DNA of 64,000 bases from Sessilibacter corallicola. Its GTDB lineage: Bacteria; Pseudomonadota; Gammaproteobacteria; Pseudomonadales; Cellvibrionaceae. A program made the position numbers and the translations under genes. This document shows positions 35,904 to 46,576 of the stretch, piece after piece (the first letter of the stretch is position 1; the number at the start of each line of letters is the position of its first letter). The notes beneath the pieces were generated by a model. The model saw only the letters and a program-made list of their open reading frames with translations. It was not told the DNA's origin and did not search any database. Where the stretch lies: the NCBI RefSeq assembly GCF_021290925.1, contig NZ_JAJSLX010000001.1, positions 372,001 to 436,000 of the forward strand, in the 5' to 3' direction.

Positions 35904-38324
35904 TTAGGCTGCAGTTAATTCAGACCTCGATAAACGCAGTGCGTTTATCACGACGATTAACGAGCTCAAGCTCATTCCAATGGCTGCCGCCCACGGCGGA
36001 ATGTACCCTAAAGCTGCAAGTGGTAAAGCAAGGCCATTATACGCTAAAGCCCACGTTAGATTCTGCTTAACGGTTTTTCTAAGACGCTTGGCAAAGACAA
36101 TGGCTTTATACAGTATCGTTAAATCGGCATTTAGCAATATACAATCAGCTCTTGTTTGAGCCAAATCAGTTGCTTGAGACATAGCCACGGAAACATCCGC
36201 TCCCGACAATACTGGCACGTCATTGATACCGTCCCCAACCATCATGACAACTTTTTGTTTATCCTGATGTTTTTGGATAATGTCTAGTTTCTCATCGGGC
36301 AAACAACCCGCTCGATACTCATTAATTCCCAGCGCTTGGGCCATTTTTTCGACGGTATCCGAGGCATCGCCACTGATGAGTTCAACACCCATTTTACGCT
36401 CGCGAAACAGCTCAACAGACTCTTTTGCCGATTCTCGCAGTTTGTCATCAAGTTTAACCCAGGCGACAGGTTCTGACTCACAGCTGAGCAACAACCACTG
36501 ACCCGAAGAAGGCGCCGGTAGCACTTTGTCTGTTTCAGAGGCAAACTCCGCTTTTCCGAATCGATATTGTCGGGTGTCGATCGTGCCGCTCACCCCACTG
36601 CCGATGGTATTCTTAACATCTCTGGCTGTTTTATTCCCTTGCCACTGCTGAAAAGCCGCTGCAATTGGATGGCTCGACCCCATCTCCAAGGCAGCAATAA
36701 TGGCGAGCCCTTCTTCTTCGGGCAAACTGTTAAGAGATTTGTATTCGACGACTTGAGGTTTGCCAACCGTTAGGGTTCCGGTTTTATCGAAAGCAACCTG
36801 ATCAACTTTGGCAAGTGCTGCTAAACAATCACTGTTTAACACCAGCAACCCTGCACCTCTCAACCGAGATAACGCCGCTGCGTGCGCCGCTGGAGTGGCA
36901 AGTGATAATGCACAAGGGCAAGTTACCACCAGCACGGATAAGACAATCCACAAGGCTTCGCTGGGTTCGTGCCACAGCCAAAAACCGCCGATTAATACAG
37001 AAAACAGGAGTACCGCGCCGACAAAATAAGAGGCCAATTTATCAGCCAATGCGATTTGATACGGTTTGTTAAGCGAGGCAGATTCCACTAGACGTTCAAT
37101 GGCCGATAATCGAGTTTGCTGGCCAATTGCTGTCACTTTGATCTTAACCGTGGACTCCATATTAACGCTGCCAGCAACCACGGAATCGCGAACAGATTTT
37201 TTAACCGGTGACGATTCACCCGTTAATAAGGACTCGTCGATTAAGGTTTCACCGTCTTCGATCACGCCGTCACAGGGAACGGATTCTCCGGTGCCAACCG
37301 CAACAATATCGCCAATTTTCAGGCTTTTTTGCGCGACTGTGGTTTGCGATTCACCGTTGGTACCTTTACGCACAAGCGTTGCTGTCAACGGTAACAGCTG
37401 GGCAAATTTTGAATTTCCAAGGCTGTTGTTATGCCTAGCCCTCATCTCTAAATATCGCCCGAGCAATAAAAAGAATGTGAACATGGAAACGGAATCAAAA
37501 TACACTTCACCGCTGGCCGACAGCGTGGCCCAAATGCTTGCGGTGTAGGCAAAACCAATGGCGATAGATACAGGTACATCCATCACCAAATGTTTTTGGC
37601 GCAACGCTCTAATGGCAGCGTTAAAAAAAGGACGGGCGCTGAACAGTACAACCGGTGTTGCAATGATTAAACTGACCCAACGCCAATAGATCATCCACTG
37701 TTCACTGGCACCGGTATAAAGTGCCACTGCAACCATACCGACTTGCATCATGCCAAATCCGGCAACACCCAAACGCATTAACGATAAACGGTCTTCTTTT
37801 TGACGTTTTTCCTGGGCTTGATCTTCATTAGCGGGCGTTAATTTATAGCCAATATCAAAAACTGCCGACAATATTTCGCTCATGCGAATCTTGTCTTTAT
37901 GCCAACGAATACTCAATCGCTCAGTGGCGGCGTTAACACTCACTCGCTCAATGCCATCGAGAGTTTGCAGTCTGTGTTCAATTAACCAAACACAGGCCGC
38001 ACAGGTAATTCCCTCAACAAGCAATTGGGCTTGAACCAAGTTCTCGGACTCACCATCGGCTGGGAAAACAAACTCTTTTTGTAATTCGGGAAGGTCGTAA
38101 GCTTCGAAATTCAATTTTTGAATTTCGGTATCAGGCTTGAGATTCAGCTCCGATCGGAACTGATAGAAACTCGCCAAACCGCTGCCGTGAATTGCTTGAG
38201 CAACTGCTTGGCAGCCGGGGCAACAAAAAGATCGCGCTTGCTCGTCTAGCGTGGCGGTATATTCATTAGGATCTGCAACAGGTAAGCCGCAGTGATAACA
38301 AGGCTGCGATTGGGCTTGATTCAT
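35904..38324 (-). CDS. ccoI: Copper-exporting P1B-type ATPase CcoI/FixI
   Basis: 806 residues. ATPase supplying copper for assembly of cbb3 oxidase. An N-terminal cysteine motif CYHCGLPV and a cluster CCPGCQAV precede a heavy-metal-associated domain with ITCAACVWLIEH. Membrane segments follow, with the metal-channel motif TCPCALSLATPAA, the phosphorylation site FDKTGTLTVGKP and GDGINDVPVL. Its ATG overlaps the fixH stop by one base, and ccoS follows, the usual ccoGHIS order. Confidence 0.96.
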   Translation of the reverse strand: MNQAQSQPCYHCGLPVADPNEYTATLDEQARSFCCPGCQAVAQAIHGSGLASFYQFRSELNLKPDTEIQKLNFEAYDLPELQKEFVFPADGESENLVQAQLLVEGITCAACVWLIEHRLQTLDGIERVSVNAATERLSIRWHKDKIRMSEILSAVFDIGYKLTPANEDQAQEKRQKEDRLSLMRLGVAGFGMMQVGMVAVALYTGASEQWMIYWRWVSLIIATPVVLFSARPFFNAAIRALRQKHLVMDVPVSIAIGFAYTASIWATLSASGEVYFDSVSMFTFFLLLGRYLEMRARHNNSLGNSKFAQLLPLTATLVRKGTNGESQTTVAQKSLKIGDIVAVGTGESVPCDGVIEDGETLIDESLLTGESSPVKKSVRDSVVAGSVNMESTVKIKVTAIGQQTRLSAIERLVESASLNKPYQIALADKLASYFVGAVLLFSVLIGGFWLWHEPSEALWIVLSVLVVTCPCALSLATPAAHAAALSRLRGAGLLVLNSDCLAALAKVDQVAFDKTGTLTVGKPQVVEYKSLNSLPEEEGLAIIAALEMGSSHPIAAAFQQWQGNKTARDVKNTIGSGVSGTIDTRQYRFGKAEFASETDKVLPAPSSGQWLLLSCESEPVAWVKLDDKLRESAKESVELFRERKMGVELISGDASDTVEKMAQALGINEYRAGCLPDEKLDIIQKHQDKQKVVMMVGDGINDVPVLSGADVSVAMSQATDLAQTRADCILLNADLTILYKAIVFAKRLRKTVKQNLTWALAYNGLALPLAALGYIPPWAAAIGMSLSSLIVVINALRLSRSELTAA

Positions 38325-38899
38325 TAGGGAACAAGTTGAATGTCTGTTTGAGATGTAAAGTTGATTTCACCTTTTAACAACCAGTGCTCAAGGTTTGAAG
38401 ATTCACTCGACTGATCTTCAATAATATTTCCGTGTTCGTCCAATTCGAATTGTTCACTGGTTGGAAGTAAGCGCATATACCATCTGTGTTGTAAGGGCTT
38501 TTCTAAATCGGCACGATAACGATTGAATGCAATTTCTTTCAGCTCGATAACCTGATCCAAATCTTCGCTGACTGGGTGATCCATAAATAGAAACAATGAC
38601 TCAGGTAAAGACTCGCCCACCTTTTTTTCAACATCAATATAAACTTCGCCCGTTAACATATCGAATCGAACATCGGCACTAATACCCAGCTCTAAAGCAA
38701 GCTCAAGTTGTTGAAAGCTTTGATTAATCAAACGACCTTTTTTGTAGTAGTCGTCGGTAATAACATCGTCGCCATATTTAAAAGCTGTTGTTACTAGGAT
38801 ACTTGATAAAACAACCGCAGCGAATAAAGGAAACAAGACAAACCAAGCCCACCCTTCTCGGTACCAGGGTTTAGATACATCGTGCTGATCAGTCACCAT
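38324..38899 (-). CDS. ccoH: FixH/CcoH family assembly protein
   Basis: 191 residues with one N-terminal membrane segment (WAWFVLFPLFAAVVLSSILV) and a periplasmic domain of the FixH family, beginning KYGDDVITDDYYKKGRLINQ, where DDYYKKG is the characteristic block. CcoH interacts with the cbb3 complex during assembly. It lies between ccoG and ccoI and shares one base with ccoI. Confidence 0.92.
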   Translation of the reverse strand: MVTDQHDVSKPWYREGWAWFVLFPLFAAVVLSSILVTTAFKYGDDVITDDYYKKGRLINQSFQQLELALELGISADVRFDMLTGEVYIDVEKKVGESLPESLFLFMDHPVSEDLDQVIELKEIAFNRYRADLEKPLQHRWYMRLLPTSEQFELDEHGNIIEDQSSESSNLEHWLLKGEINFTSQTDIQLVP

Positions 38900-39159
38900 T
38901 AATTCTCCACAAGTTATTTTTACAGCCTAGAACCCATTGGTTTGCAATACTAATGAAAGTTACATTCAATTGTAAGTGAAAGTAAATTCAGCCATAAATT
39001 CGGGTATAAATTGACCCGCAACTATACACATGCTGATATTTTAAACAAGATTTTTCACAAACCCAGAGGATGGCTTTTGGCTACGATTTAAAGCGTTGAA
39101 TTATAAATTATTTTTATCGCTTAAGCGTATTCTAAAAATGTCTATGCTTAGACAGAAAA

Positions 39160-39190
39160 GCGCACCAATAAACTTGGTGCGCAAAAATAA
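39160..39190 (-). terminator. Terminator after ccoG
   Basis: Perfect nine-base stem GCGCACCAA/TTGGTGCGC with loop, 23 bases past the ccoG stop; on the minus strand followed by TTTTCT. The rest of the 38900-39204 spacer is AT-rich, with no other feature that I can support. Confidence 0.8.
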
Positions 39191-39204
39191 CGTGGAGACA
39201 AAAA

Positions 39205-40644
39205 CTATTGTGAGATTGGACCGATAAACGAGGTTTTTTGCTTGGCCGAAATTGAGTCATTATCGCGAGACGTTACGGTTACGAAGATCTCGCTCTTTTC
39301 TTCATGCAAACTCTCTCTTGGCGCTGACACTCGAATAGGCACGGTAAATATTTCGCCTTCTTCAAGGAATACAGGCTTGTGTTTTAGTGTAAAGCCGTCT
39401 TCGCCTTCAACAGAAATATCGTAGTAATGATCCGCGCGATCCATATTATTGATTTTCACGGTGTAGACATTCACGATTTCATCGCCAACCACACGGTACA
39501 TACGCGCGCCTCTGTCGCGAACAATATCAACGGATATTGGATCTCTGTCTGAAATCGCGAAAATAAATACTGAGAACATGGCCACTACGGCAAAGCTGTA
39601 ACCAAAAAGTCGTGGGCGGAAGAAATTAGTACGTCCTGTTTCAACTTCGTCTTGTGAGGTAAAGCGAATCAATCCGTGAGGGTAATTCATTTTATCCATC
39701 ACAGAATTACACGCATCGACACACAAACCGCAGTTAATACACTCGTACTGAAGCCCTTCGCGAATATCGATATCAACTGGACAAACCTGAACACACCAAG
39801 AACAATCGACACAATCGCCTTTACCAGCAGCTTTGTAATCTTCGTTGGGTTTACGTGGACCACGAGACTCACCGCGCTTGGTATCGTATTGAACGGCTAG
39901 CGTGTCTTTGTCGTACATAACCGATTGGAAACGAGCATAGGGGCACATAAATTTACACACCTGTTCTCTCATCCAACCCGCGTTTAAGTAGGTCATACCA
40001 GCGAAGAATAACGTCCAAAACGCCGCTGCGGGAGGAATATCCCAAAATACATAACCAGATTCAGCCACCTTAGGAATAAACCCTAAAATCAGTTCTCGCA
40101 CCGGCATAAAGTAGCCGATAAAAGTAATGCCTGTGATTAAAGAAATAATGATCCAGAGGCTGTGCTTACTGCTCTTACGAAGGACTTTTTCGGTGTTCCA
40201 GTCTTGCTTATCTAATTTAATGCGTTTGTTTCTCTCGCCCTCTGTGACCCGCTCGGCCCACATAAACAACAGAGTCCAAACCGTTTGCGGGCAAGTAAAA
40301 CCACACCAGACACGACCCACTAAAACGGTGACGGTGAAAAGAGTAAACGCGGAAATAATTAACAACCAGGCGAGTAACATTCCGTCTTGAGGCCAAAATG
40401 TTGCCCATAGAATGTGGAATTTTCTTTCAGGTAGATCGAATAACATTGCCGGTCGACCGTCAATCGTCAACCACGGCATGATTAAAAAACCCAGTATTAA
40501 GGGAATACCTGTATATTTGCGAATATTCTGGTAAAAGCCAGAAATTTTTCGAACATAAATCTTATTCGCGGCCTGATAAAGCTCTGTATATTCTTTATCA
40601 TCTTCTTTTGGGTCAACTTGCTTGACTGGAATCTTATCTAACAC
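39205..40644 (-). CDS. ccoG: Cytochrome c oxidase accessory protein CcoG
   Basis: 479 residues. Membrane-bound ferredoxin-type copper reductase used in cbb3 oxidase assembly. Five or so membrane segments are present, with CGFTCPQTVW in the first half. Two [4Fe-4S] cluster motifs follow, CVDCSWCVQVCPVDI and CINCGLCVDACN, and the C-terminal part is an Ig-like periplasmic domain. It lies about 300 bases downstream of ccoP and upstream of ccoH-ccoI. Confidence 0.96.
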   Translation of the reverse strand: MLDKIPVKQVDPKEDDKEYTELYQAANKIYVRKISGFYQNIRKYTGIPLILGFLIMPWLTIDGRPAMLFDLPERKFHILWATFWPQDGMLLAWLLIISAFTLFTVTVLVGRVWCGFTCPQTVWTLLFMWAERVTEGERNKRIKLDKQDWNTEKVLRKSSKHSLWIIISLITGITFIGYFMPVRELILGFIPKVAESGYVFWDIPPAAAFWTLFFAGMTYLNAGWMREQVCKFMCPYARFQSVMYDKDTLAVQYDTKRGESRGPRKPNEDYKAAGKGDCVDCSWCVQVCPVDIDIREGLQYECINCGLCVDACNSVMDKMNYPHGLIRFTSQDEVETGRTNFFRPRLFGYSFAVVAMFSVFIFAISDRDPISVDIVRDRGARMYRVVGDEIVNVYTVKINNMDRADHYYDISVEGEDGFTLKHKPVFLEEGEIFTVPIRVSAPRESLHEEKSEIFVTVTSRDNDSISAKQKTSFIGPISQ

Positions 40645-40845
40645 AGTGCACCTGACTAAATACGGTTATATAAATTTTATTTCTTCTCTGAAGCGCTCGT
40701 TACAGTGCTTCAAACAACCCCGTCATTCAATCGACTTTTATGTTTTTTATATATCGAAAAATTAAATAAACAACTGAGAATCTCTTAAATTTCGTTTTAT
40801 TCTAAAGTAAAAATTAAAAACATTTTTGCATTAGCTCAAATACTT

Positions 40846-40859
40846 TTGATTTTTATCCT
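40846..40859. promoter_or_regulatory. Weak FNR/ANR-like site upstream of ccoG
   Basis: TTGAT-TTTT-ATCCT matches TTGAT-N4-ATCAA at eight of ten positions, about 200 bases before ccoG. Suggestive only. Confidence 0.3.
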
Positions 40860-40876
40860 AAAAATAACGGACAAAA

Positions 40877-40912
40877 AAATAGGCTGCCTTTTTTCAAAGT
40901 GCAGCCTATTTT
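40877..40912 (-). terminator. Terminator after ccoNOQP
   Basis: Ten-base stem AATAGGCTGC/GCAGCCTATT with an A-rich loop, then a T-run on the minus strand, 30 bases past the ccoP stop. Confidence 0.88.
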
Positions 40913-40941
40913 ATTAATGCGATCTAATTAATAAACAATGA

Positions 40942-41841
40942 TTAATTAAAATCTTGTGACAAGCTATAAACATAGGCTGTTAACAAATGAATCTTATCTT
41001 CACGCAACTTATCGCCCTGAGCTGGCATAACACCTTGTCTACCGTCACGAATAGACTGTCGAATGCCCGCAGGAGAACCATCGTATAACCAGATGTCATC
41101 AATCAAATTAGGCGCACCTGTTAAGTGTAAACCTTTACCTTCGGCACCATGACAAACAGCACAGTTCTGCAAGAATAACGGTTTTCCTAACTCAGCTTTC
41201 GCTGCGTCGTGCTCTTGGCCAGACAAACCAACAACATACTCTGCAACTTGACCAATTTTCTCTTCACCTAAAATTGCTCCCCATGCAGGCATGGCCGCTA
41301 CACGTCCGTTAGTGATTGTCGCTTTAATGGCATCTGGTGTTCCGCCGTACAACCAATCGTCATCGATCAAGCTTGGGAAGCCGAAGTTACCGCCAGCATC
41401 TGCACCGTGACAAACTGCGCAGTTGTTTGCAAACAAACGAGTGCCCATTTTGTTAGCTCTTGGATCTTGAGCTAACTCTTCAATCGACATGTTGTTGTAA
41501 ACACCATAGCTTTCTTCGTAAGTCTCAAGTGCTTTTTCTTGCTCGGCTTCCAATTGGTTAACTGAAGTCCAACCCAAGGTTCCTTTCCAAGTACCTAGAC
41601 CTGGGTAAAGAATTAAATAGAAAACAGCAAAAACAAATGTCGCGATAAACATTTGGAACCACCACTTTGGCAGTGGGTTGTCATATTCTTCGATACCATC
41701 GTAAACATGACCCGTGGTTCGGTTTTCAGGATCTTGGTCATCTCTTTTTGCAACTTTACGGTTCGCAAGTAATACCCACAAAACTAGGGCTAGGTTGGTC
41801 ACCGTTAAGATGATGATCCATAAACTCCAGAAAGTACTCAT
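40942..41841 (-). CDS. ccoP: cbb3 oxidase subunit III (di-heme cytochrome c)
   Basis: 299 residues. Carries electrons to the catalytic subunit. The N-terminal membrane region includes two hydrophobic segments (about 7-25 and 60-80). Two cytochrome c domains follow, each with a CAVCHGA heme motif (near 142 and 228). The start overlaps the ccoQ stop by four bases (ATGA). Confidence 0.97.
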   Translation of the reverse strand: MSTFWSLWIIILTVTNLALVLWVLLANRKVAKRDDQDPENRTTGHVYDGIEEYDNPLPKWWFQMFIATFVFAVFYLILYPGLGTWKGTLGWTSVNQLEAEQEKALETYEESYGVYNNMSIEELAQDPRANKMGTRLFANNCAVCHGADAGGNFGFPSLIDDDWLYGGTPDAIKATITNGRVAAMPAWGAILGEEKIGQVAEYVVGLSGQEHDAAKAELGKPLFLQNCAVCHGAEGKGLHLTGAPNLIDDIWLYDGSPAGIRQSIRDGRQGVMPAQGDKLREDKIHLLTAYVYSLSQDFN

Positions 41842-42053
41842 GATTTTTCTTGCCTCTCTTCTCCAGATACAGCCTCAGGCTTGTTCACAGAAATGCTGTT
41901 TGCTTTCTGTGTATTGTTTTCATCTTCAAAAACAGAATTGGCTGCGTCTTCGAATTTCTTTTTACGGCTTGGAGAGAATGCCCACCAACAAACACCAGCA
42001 AATGCAATCATCACCAATATCGTGGACAAACTTCTGAGCGTATTAATATCCAT
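41838..42053 (-). CDS. ccoQ: cbb3 oxidase subunit CcoQ
   Basis: 71-residue single-pass membrane protein with the segment LVMIAFAGVCWWAFSPSRKK, followed by a polar tail, as in the CcoQ family, which stabilises the complex. It lies between ccoO and ccoP, coupled to ccoP by an ATGA overlap. Confidence 0.93.
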   Translation of the reverse strand: MDINTLRSLSTILVMIAFAGVCWWAFSPSRKKKFEDAANSVFEDENNTQKANSISVNKPEAVSGEERQEKS

Positions 42054-42078
42054 AGACTTTTAACTCAATGAACGCAAA

Positions 42079-42690
42079 TTAGCGTTTTTGTTTGAGTAGT
42101 ACACCTAGCTTCTGAAGGTAAGCTACCAGTGCATCGATTTCAGAAACGCCTTCTACCGCTTCTTTTGCACCTGCTATGTCTTCATCAGTATAAGGAACAC
42201 CAACGGCACGTAATGCTTTCATTTTTGCTGCGGTGTATTTTCCGTCTAGGTAGTTATCAAACAACCAAGGGAATGCTGGCATGTTCGACTCTGGAACTAC
42301 GTTACGAGGGTTATAAAGATGCGCTTTATGCCAGTCATCAGAGTAACGCTCACCCACTCGTGCTAGGTCAGGACCAGTTCGTTTTGAACCCCACAAAAAT
42401 GGGTGTTCGTAAACTGATTCACCAGCAACAGAATAGTGACCGTAACGTTCAACTTCTGCACGTAATGGACGAACCATTTGTGTGTGACAAACGTGACAAC
42501 CTTCACGGATGTATATGTCTCGGCCTTCAAGCTCAACCGCTGACCAAGGCTCTAAACCTTCAACTGGCTCAGTGGTTTCTTTCAAAAAGAATTGAGGAAC
42601 AATCTCTACTAAGCCACCGAAGCTAATCGCAACGACAGTTAGCACGACCATTAAGAATATATTCTTCTCGACTATATCATGGTTTTTCAT
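42079..42690 (-). CDS. ccoO: cbb3 oxidase subunit II (mono-heme cytochrome c)
   Basis: 203 residues. One N-terminal membrane anchor followed by a cytochrome c domain with heme motif CHVCHTQM near residues 59-66; family blocks [16 protein letters not shown] and [18 protein letters not shown] provide the axial methionine region. It follows ccoN after 17 bases. Confidence 0.97.
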   Translation of the reverse strand: MKNHDIVEKNIFLMVVLTVVAISFGGLVEIVPQFFLKETTEPVEGLEPWSAVELEGRDIYIREGCHVCHTQMVRPLRAEVERYGHYSVAGESVYEHPFLWGSKRTGPDLARVGERYSDDWHKAHLYNPRNVVPESNMPAFPWLFDNYLDGKYTAAKMKALRAVGVPYTDEDIAGAKEAVEGVSEIDALVAYLQKLGVLLKQKR

Positions 42691-42707
42691 CGGTAAATCT
42701 CTCCCAC

Positions 42708-44165
42708 TTAAGCCGTTTGAGTTTCGGCTGATAAGCCGTCTTCGTTTTTAGCCGGCTCTTTCTCTTCAGCAGAAAGAGTTCTGAACATGTTATAGGTCAT
42801 CAATAACATACCCAGTAAGAACATGGCGCCACCGATTACACGGACAAAGTAACCTGGGTAACTGGCTTCAACTGATTCAACAAAGTTGTAAGTTAATGTG
42901 CCGTCGGCGTTGAATGCGCGCCACATCAAACCTTGAGTGATACCGTTAACCCACATAGATGCGATGTATAGAACCGTACCGACTGTCGCTAACCAGAAGT
43001 GAGAGTTAACTAATTTTACGCTCCACATTTCTTTTTGGTTTGTAAGCACTGGTAACAAGTGGTAAACCGCACCGATTGAAATCATGGCAACCCAACCGAG
43101 CGCACCAGAGTGAACGTGACCAATAGTCCAGTCAGTATCATGGGATAACGCATTTACGGTTTTGATCGACATCATCGGACCTTCAAAGGTCGACATGCCG
43201 TAGAAAGACAGTGAAACCACCAAGAAACGAAGCGTTGGATCGGTACGCAATTTATGCCATGCGCCAGACAGCGTCATAATACCGTTGATCATCCCACCCC
43301 AAGAAGGTGCTAGAAGAATCAAAGACATCACCATACCCAAACTCTGCGCCCAATCTGGCAATGCTGAGTAGTGTAAGTGGTGAGCACCGGCCCAAATGTA
43401 GAGAGAAATCAATGCCCAGAAGTGAACAATGGACAATTGATAAGAGTAAACAGGACGACCCGCTTGTTTAGGAACGAAGTAATACATCATTCCAAGGAAA
43501 CCAGCAGTTAGGAAGAAGCCTACTGCGTTATGGCCGTACCACCATTGAACCATTGCATCCATTGCACCCGCGTAAGCTGAGTAGGATTTGGTTAAGCTGA
43601 CAGGAACGAACGCACTGTTAACAATATGGAGGATTGCGATGGTGATAATGAAAGCACCATAGAACCAGTTTGCTACATAAATGTGCGAGGTTTTACGTTT
43701 TGCAAGAGTACCAAAGAAGACAATTGCGTAAGACACCCATACCAGAGCAATGAGAATGTCGATCGGCCATTCAAGCTCGGCGTATTCTTTTGAGCTTGTT
43801 AAACCCATTGGCAAGGTAATTGCTGCTAAAACAATAACTAGCTGCCAACCCCAGAAGGTAAAAGGAACAAGGAAGCCGCCAAACAACGGCGTCTGACAGG
43901 TGCGCTGTACCACGTAGTAAGAAGTTGCAAACAGTGCACATCCACCAAATGCAAAAATTACTGCGTTCGTATGCAGTGGTCGTAAACGACCGAAATGGGA
44001 ATAAGGCTGAACTAAATCGTTCAATTCTGGCCAAACAAGTTGAGAGGCGATCAGTACGCCGACAGCCATACCAACTACACCCCAAATCACGGTCATGACG
44101 GCAAACTGACGAACGACTTTCATATCATAGGCCGGTTGTTCACCAGCTATGGCTTGACTACTCAT
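42708..44165 (-). CDS. ccoN: cbb3 oxidase catalytic subunit I
   Basis: 485 residues. Heme-copper oxidase subunit that reduces oxygen to water with high affinity. About twelve membrane segments, with the heme ligands [11 protein letters not shown], the copper ligand block [18 protein letters not shown], the HH pair of [14 protein letters not shown], and [13 protein letters not shown]. First gene of ccoNOQP. An FNR/ANR box lies about 155 bases upstream, so induction at low oxygen is expected. Confidence 0.98.
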   Translation of the reverse strand: MSSQAIAGEQPAYDMKVVRQFAVMTVIWGVVGMAVGVLIASQLVWPELNDLVQPYSHFGRLRPLHTNAVIFAFGGCALFATSYYVVQRTCQTPLFGGFLVPFTFWGWQLVIVLAAITLPMGLTSSKEYAELEWPIDILIALVWVSYAIVFFGTLAKRKTSHIYVANWFYGAFIITIAILHIVNSAFVPVSLTKSYSAYAGAMDAMVQWWYGHNAVGFFLTAGFLGMMYYFVPKQAGRPVYSYQLSIVHFWALISLYIWAGAHHLHYSALPDWAQSLGMVMSLILLAPSWGGMINGIMTLSGAWHKLRTDPTLRFLVVSLSFYGMSTFEGPMMSIKTVNALSHDTDWTIGHVHSGALGWVAMISIGAVYHLLPVLTNQKEMWSVKLVNSHFWLATVGTVLYIASMWVNGITQGLMWRAFNADGTLTYNFVESVEASYPGYFVRVIGGAMFLLGMLLMTYNMFRTLSAEEKEPAKNEDGLSAETQTA

Positions 44166-44318
44166 AGTGACGTCCTAGCAATTAATAATAATATTTTGGA
44201 ATTCTAGATAACCATAAAACCCAAACCCTAAAGTAAAAATGTAATTTTCTATGGGTATAATTTGTATATAAGCTCAAACAAAATCCGACTTATATTAGGC
44301 TTGTGACCCACATCTCGC

Positions 44319-44332
44319 TTGATTATAGTCAA
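44319..44332. promoter_or_regulatory. FNR/ANR box upstream of ccoN
   Basis: TTGATTATAGTCAA matches the consensus TTGAT-N4-ATCAA at nine of ten positions, about 155 bases before ccoN. Anaerobic/microaerobic control of cbb3 operons by FNR-type regulators is established in related bacteria. Confidence 0.75.
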
Positions 44333-44649
44333 GGCTTCAAAGATTACCTTTTTTAATTAGGGAATCGGACTGTTGGTAAAAATATTGAGTTTTACGTGCA
44401 AGAAAATCGCACAAATTTAGCGGTAAATTTCACTGCGGTGAAAAACGTTGTAACAGTCGCTAATCATGCTGACGGCCAACAAACTTCCCAAGAAAATTTC
44501 TTCTCTCGTATTATCGGCTCATCAGTTTTTATAATTCTTCGCAAAAATAAACACTGCAAATAATGAGGCTATTAAAGTAACACGTACCTAATAGCCCAAT
44601 TAAAAACCACCTTATGTTTATAGTTTACGCTTGGTGGGAAAGCCTATTT
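44333..44649. other. Spacer between argG and ccoN
   Basis: Non-coding. A hairpin AAAGCCTAT/ATAGGCTTT at about 44638-44663 overlaps the argG stop codon; its T-run is on the plus side, so it may act only weakly for argG. No gene seen. Confidence 0.45.
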
Positions 44650-45870
44650 TTATAGGCTTTTTCTTCCTTTTCCTGCTGCAATACGCATACGTAGCGCATT
44701 GAGTTTAATAAAGCCTTCGGCGTCTTTCTGATTGTAAGCACCGGCATCATCTTCAAATGTTGCAATTTTTTCGTCGAATAAACTATTCGACGAACGTCTG
44801 CCTACAACTTCAACAGAACCTTTGTAAAGCTTAACGCGAACATCGCCGTTTACGTAAACTTGCGATTCGTCAATGGCGGTTTGTAACATTTTTCTCTCAG
44901 GGCTCCACCAGTAGCCGTTATAAATAATCTCGGCGTATTTAGGCATGAGGCTATCTTTGAGATGCGCAACTTCACGATCAAGCGTAATAGATTCAATGGC
45001 ACGGTGCGCTTTCAGCATAATTGTGCCTCCCGGTGTTTCATAACAACCGCGAGACTTCATTCCTACGTATCGGTTCTCGACAATATCTAATCGACCAATA
45101 CCGTTTGCACCACCAATCTTATTAAGCTTTTCAAGCACAGTTGCTGGAGACAAACGCTCGCCATCGATAGCAACGATGTCGCCATTTTCATAAGTTAATT
45201 CAAGATAAGTAGGAGAGTCTGGTGCTTCTTGAGGAGAAACTGACCAACGCCACATGTCGCTTTCAGCTTCCGCCCACGGATCTTCCAAAATGCCACCTTC
45301 ATAAGAAATATGAAGTAAGTTGGCGTCCATCGAATACGGAGATTTTTTCTTACTGCTTGAGAAATCCACTGGAATATTGTGGTCTTCGCAATAAGCCATC
45401 AATTTTTCGCGGGAATTTAGATCCCACTCTCGCCAAGGGGCGATTACTTTAACACCTGGCTTTAACGCGTAGGCGCCCAATTCAAATCGGACTTGATCGT
45501 TACCTTTACCTGTCGCACCGTGAGCTACTGCATCTGCACCCGTCTCATTCGCAATTTCAATCATGCGCTTGGTGATTAAAGGACGAGCAATCGAAGTCCC
45601 TAGTAAGTATTCGCCTTCGTAAACGGTGTTTGCACGAAACATAGGGAAAACGAAGTCGCGAACAAACTCTTCGCGCAGATCGTCGATGTAGATCTCTTTG
45701 ATACCCAATGCCTGAGCTTTGGCACGGGCAGGTTCTACCTCTTCGCCTTGGCCAATGTCCGCTGTGAAAGTAACAACTTCACAGTCATAAGTTTCTTGTA
45801 ACCACTTAGCAATTACGGAAGTATCTAAACCACCTGAGTATGCTAAAACCACTTTTTTCACGTTAGACAT
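44650..45870 (-). CDS. argG: Argininosuccinate synthase
   Basis: Joins citrulline and aspartate with ATP in arginine synthesis. It has 406 residues of the standard type, with the ATP-binding motif [11 protein letters not shown] at the N-terminus, the citrulline/aspartate site [14 protein letters not shown], and [17 protein letters not shown]. An ARG-box-like site lies about 140 bases upstream. It neighbours motY-pyrC-rnt. Confidence 0.98.
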   Translation of the reverse strand: MSNVKKVVLAYSGGLDTSVIAKWLQETYDCEVVTFTADIGQGEEVEPARAKAQALGIKEIYIDDLREEFVRDFVFPMFRANTVYEGEYLLGTSIARPLITKRMIEIANETGADAVAHGATGKGNDQVRFELGAYALKPGVKVIAPWREWDLNSREKLMAYCEDHNIPVDFSSSKKKSPYSMDANLLHISYEGGILEDPWAEAESDMWRWSVSPQEAPDSPTYLELTYENGDIVAIDGERLSPATVLEKLNKIGGANGIGRLDIVENRYVGMKSRGCYETPGGTIMLKAHRAIESITLDREVAHLKDSLMPKYAEIIYNGYWWSPERKMLQTAIDESQVYVNGDVRVKLYKGSVEVVGRRSSNSLFDEKIATFEDDAGAYNQKDAEGFIKLNALRMRIAAGKGRKSL

Positions 45871-46007
45871 GGGCGCTCCTGAGACGTAACGATTAGAACC
45901 CGATATTTTAGGCGGCGCGCATTGTAGCGATTATTCCGATAAATTCCCAGTATTTATGATGATATAAGCTCGATAAAGGCTGAAAAGTTAACTCTTAATT
46001 CGCTCTG

Positions 46008-46025
46008 TGCGAATTTATATTCAAC
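46008..46025. promoter_or_regulatory. ARG box (ArgR site) upstream of argG
   Basis: The core CGAAT-TTAT-ATTCA matches TGAAT-W4-ATTCA at nine of ten fixed bases with a correct W4 spacer. A second, tandem box could not be recognised. ArgR control of argG is well established in enterics. Confidence 0.5.
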
Positions 46026-46167
46026 GACTATATTCGATTTATTTAAAATACCGGTGCATTATATCGCCGACGATCTAAAGCAATAGGTTTGAAATCAAAT
46101 TTCAAGTATCTATTCAATCATGTTTGAACAACAGATTTAAATAAAATATTTTCATCGCAAATCATCC

Positions 46168-46332
46168 ATGCAACAAAAATCTATTCGTCAAAATATTCTC
46201 AACAATCGACCACGTAAAGCCAGAGCAAACCCTGAAGGTTTAATCAAATTCATCGAGATCTCTAAAGCGGCGAAAGTACCCAAAACAACAATACGTTGTG
46301 CCGCGGTGCTCCGTTACGCCAAACAAAATTAG
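46168..46332 (+). CDS. Possible small basic protein
   Basis: 54-residue open frame starting at ATG and ending in TAG, within a 700-base spacer between argG and motY. The product is strongly basic (NNRPRKARANPEGLIKF, then ISKAAKVPKTTIR) and could adopt a helix-turn-helix-like pattern. No good ribosome site is visible, and I do not recognise a family. It may equally be a chance frame or a remnant. Confidence 0.3.
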   Translation: MQQKSIRQNILNNRPRKARANPEGLIKFIEISKAAKVPKTTIRCAAVLRYAKQN

Positions 46333-46576
46333 ATTAAATACTGCAATTTTTAAATGCGCATTTAGTTTGAATTTGCCTATCTTAAATGATGATAATTTTA
46401 CGCAATGATAGTTTTTGCTGAGATTGTTTCGTTATAGATTTGAGACAGTAATGTGATTCGGGTTTTGAACGCTGATATCTTAATTATTTCTGAAACTAAC
46501 GATATCGAACAAAACGACAAGAGAATTAATCTGCCACGAAAAATTCGCTTTAAAAAACGTATTAATGTTTTAAAAA

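Larger units (their letters stand above)
45871..46576. other. Spacer between motY and argG
   Basis: 706 AT-rich bases holding the argG promoter region with its ARG-box-like site (46008-46025) and the possible 54-residue frame. Nothing else recognised. Confidence 0.4.
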
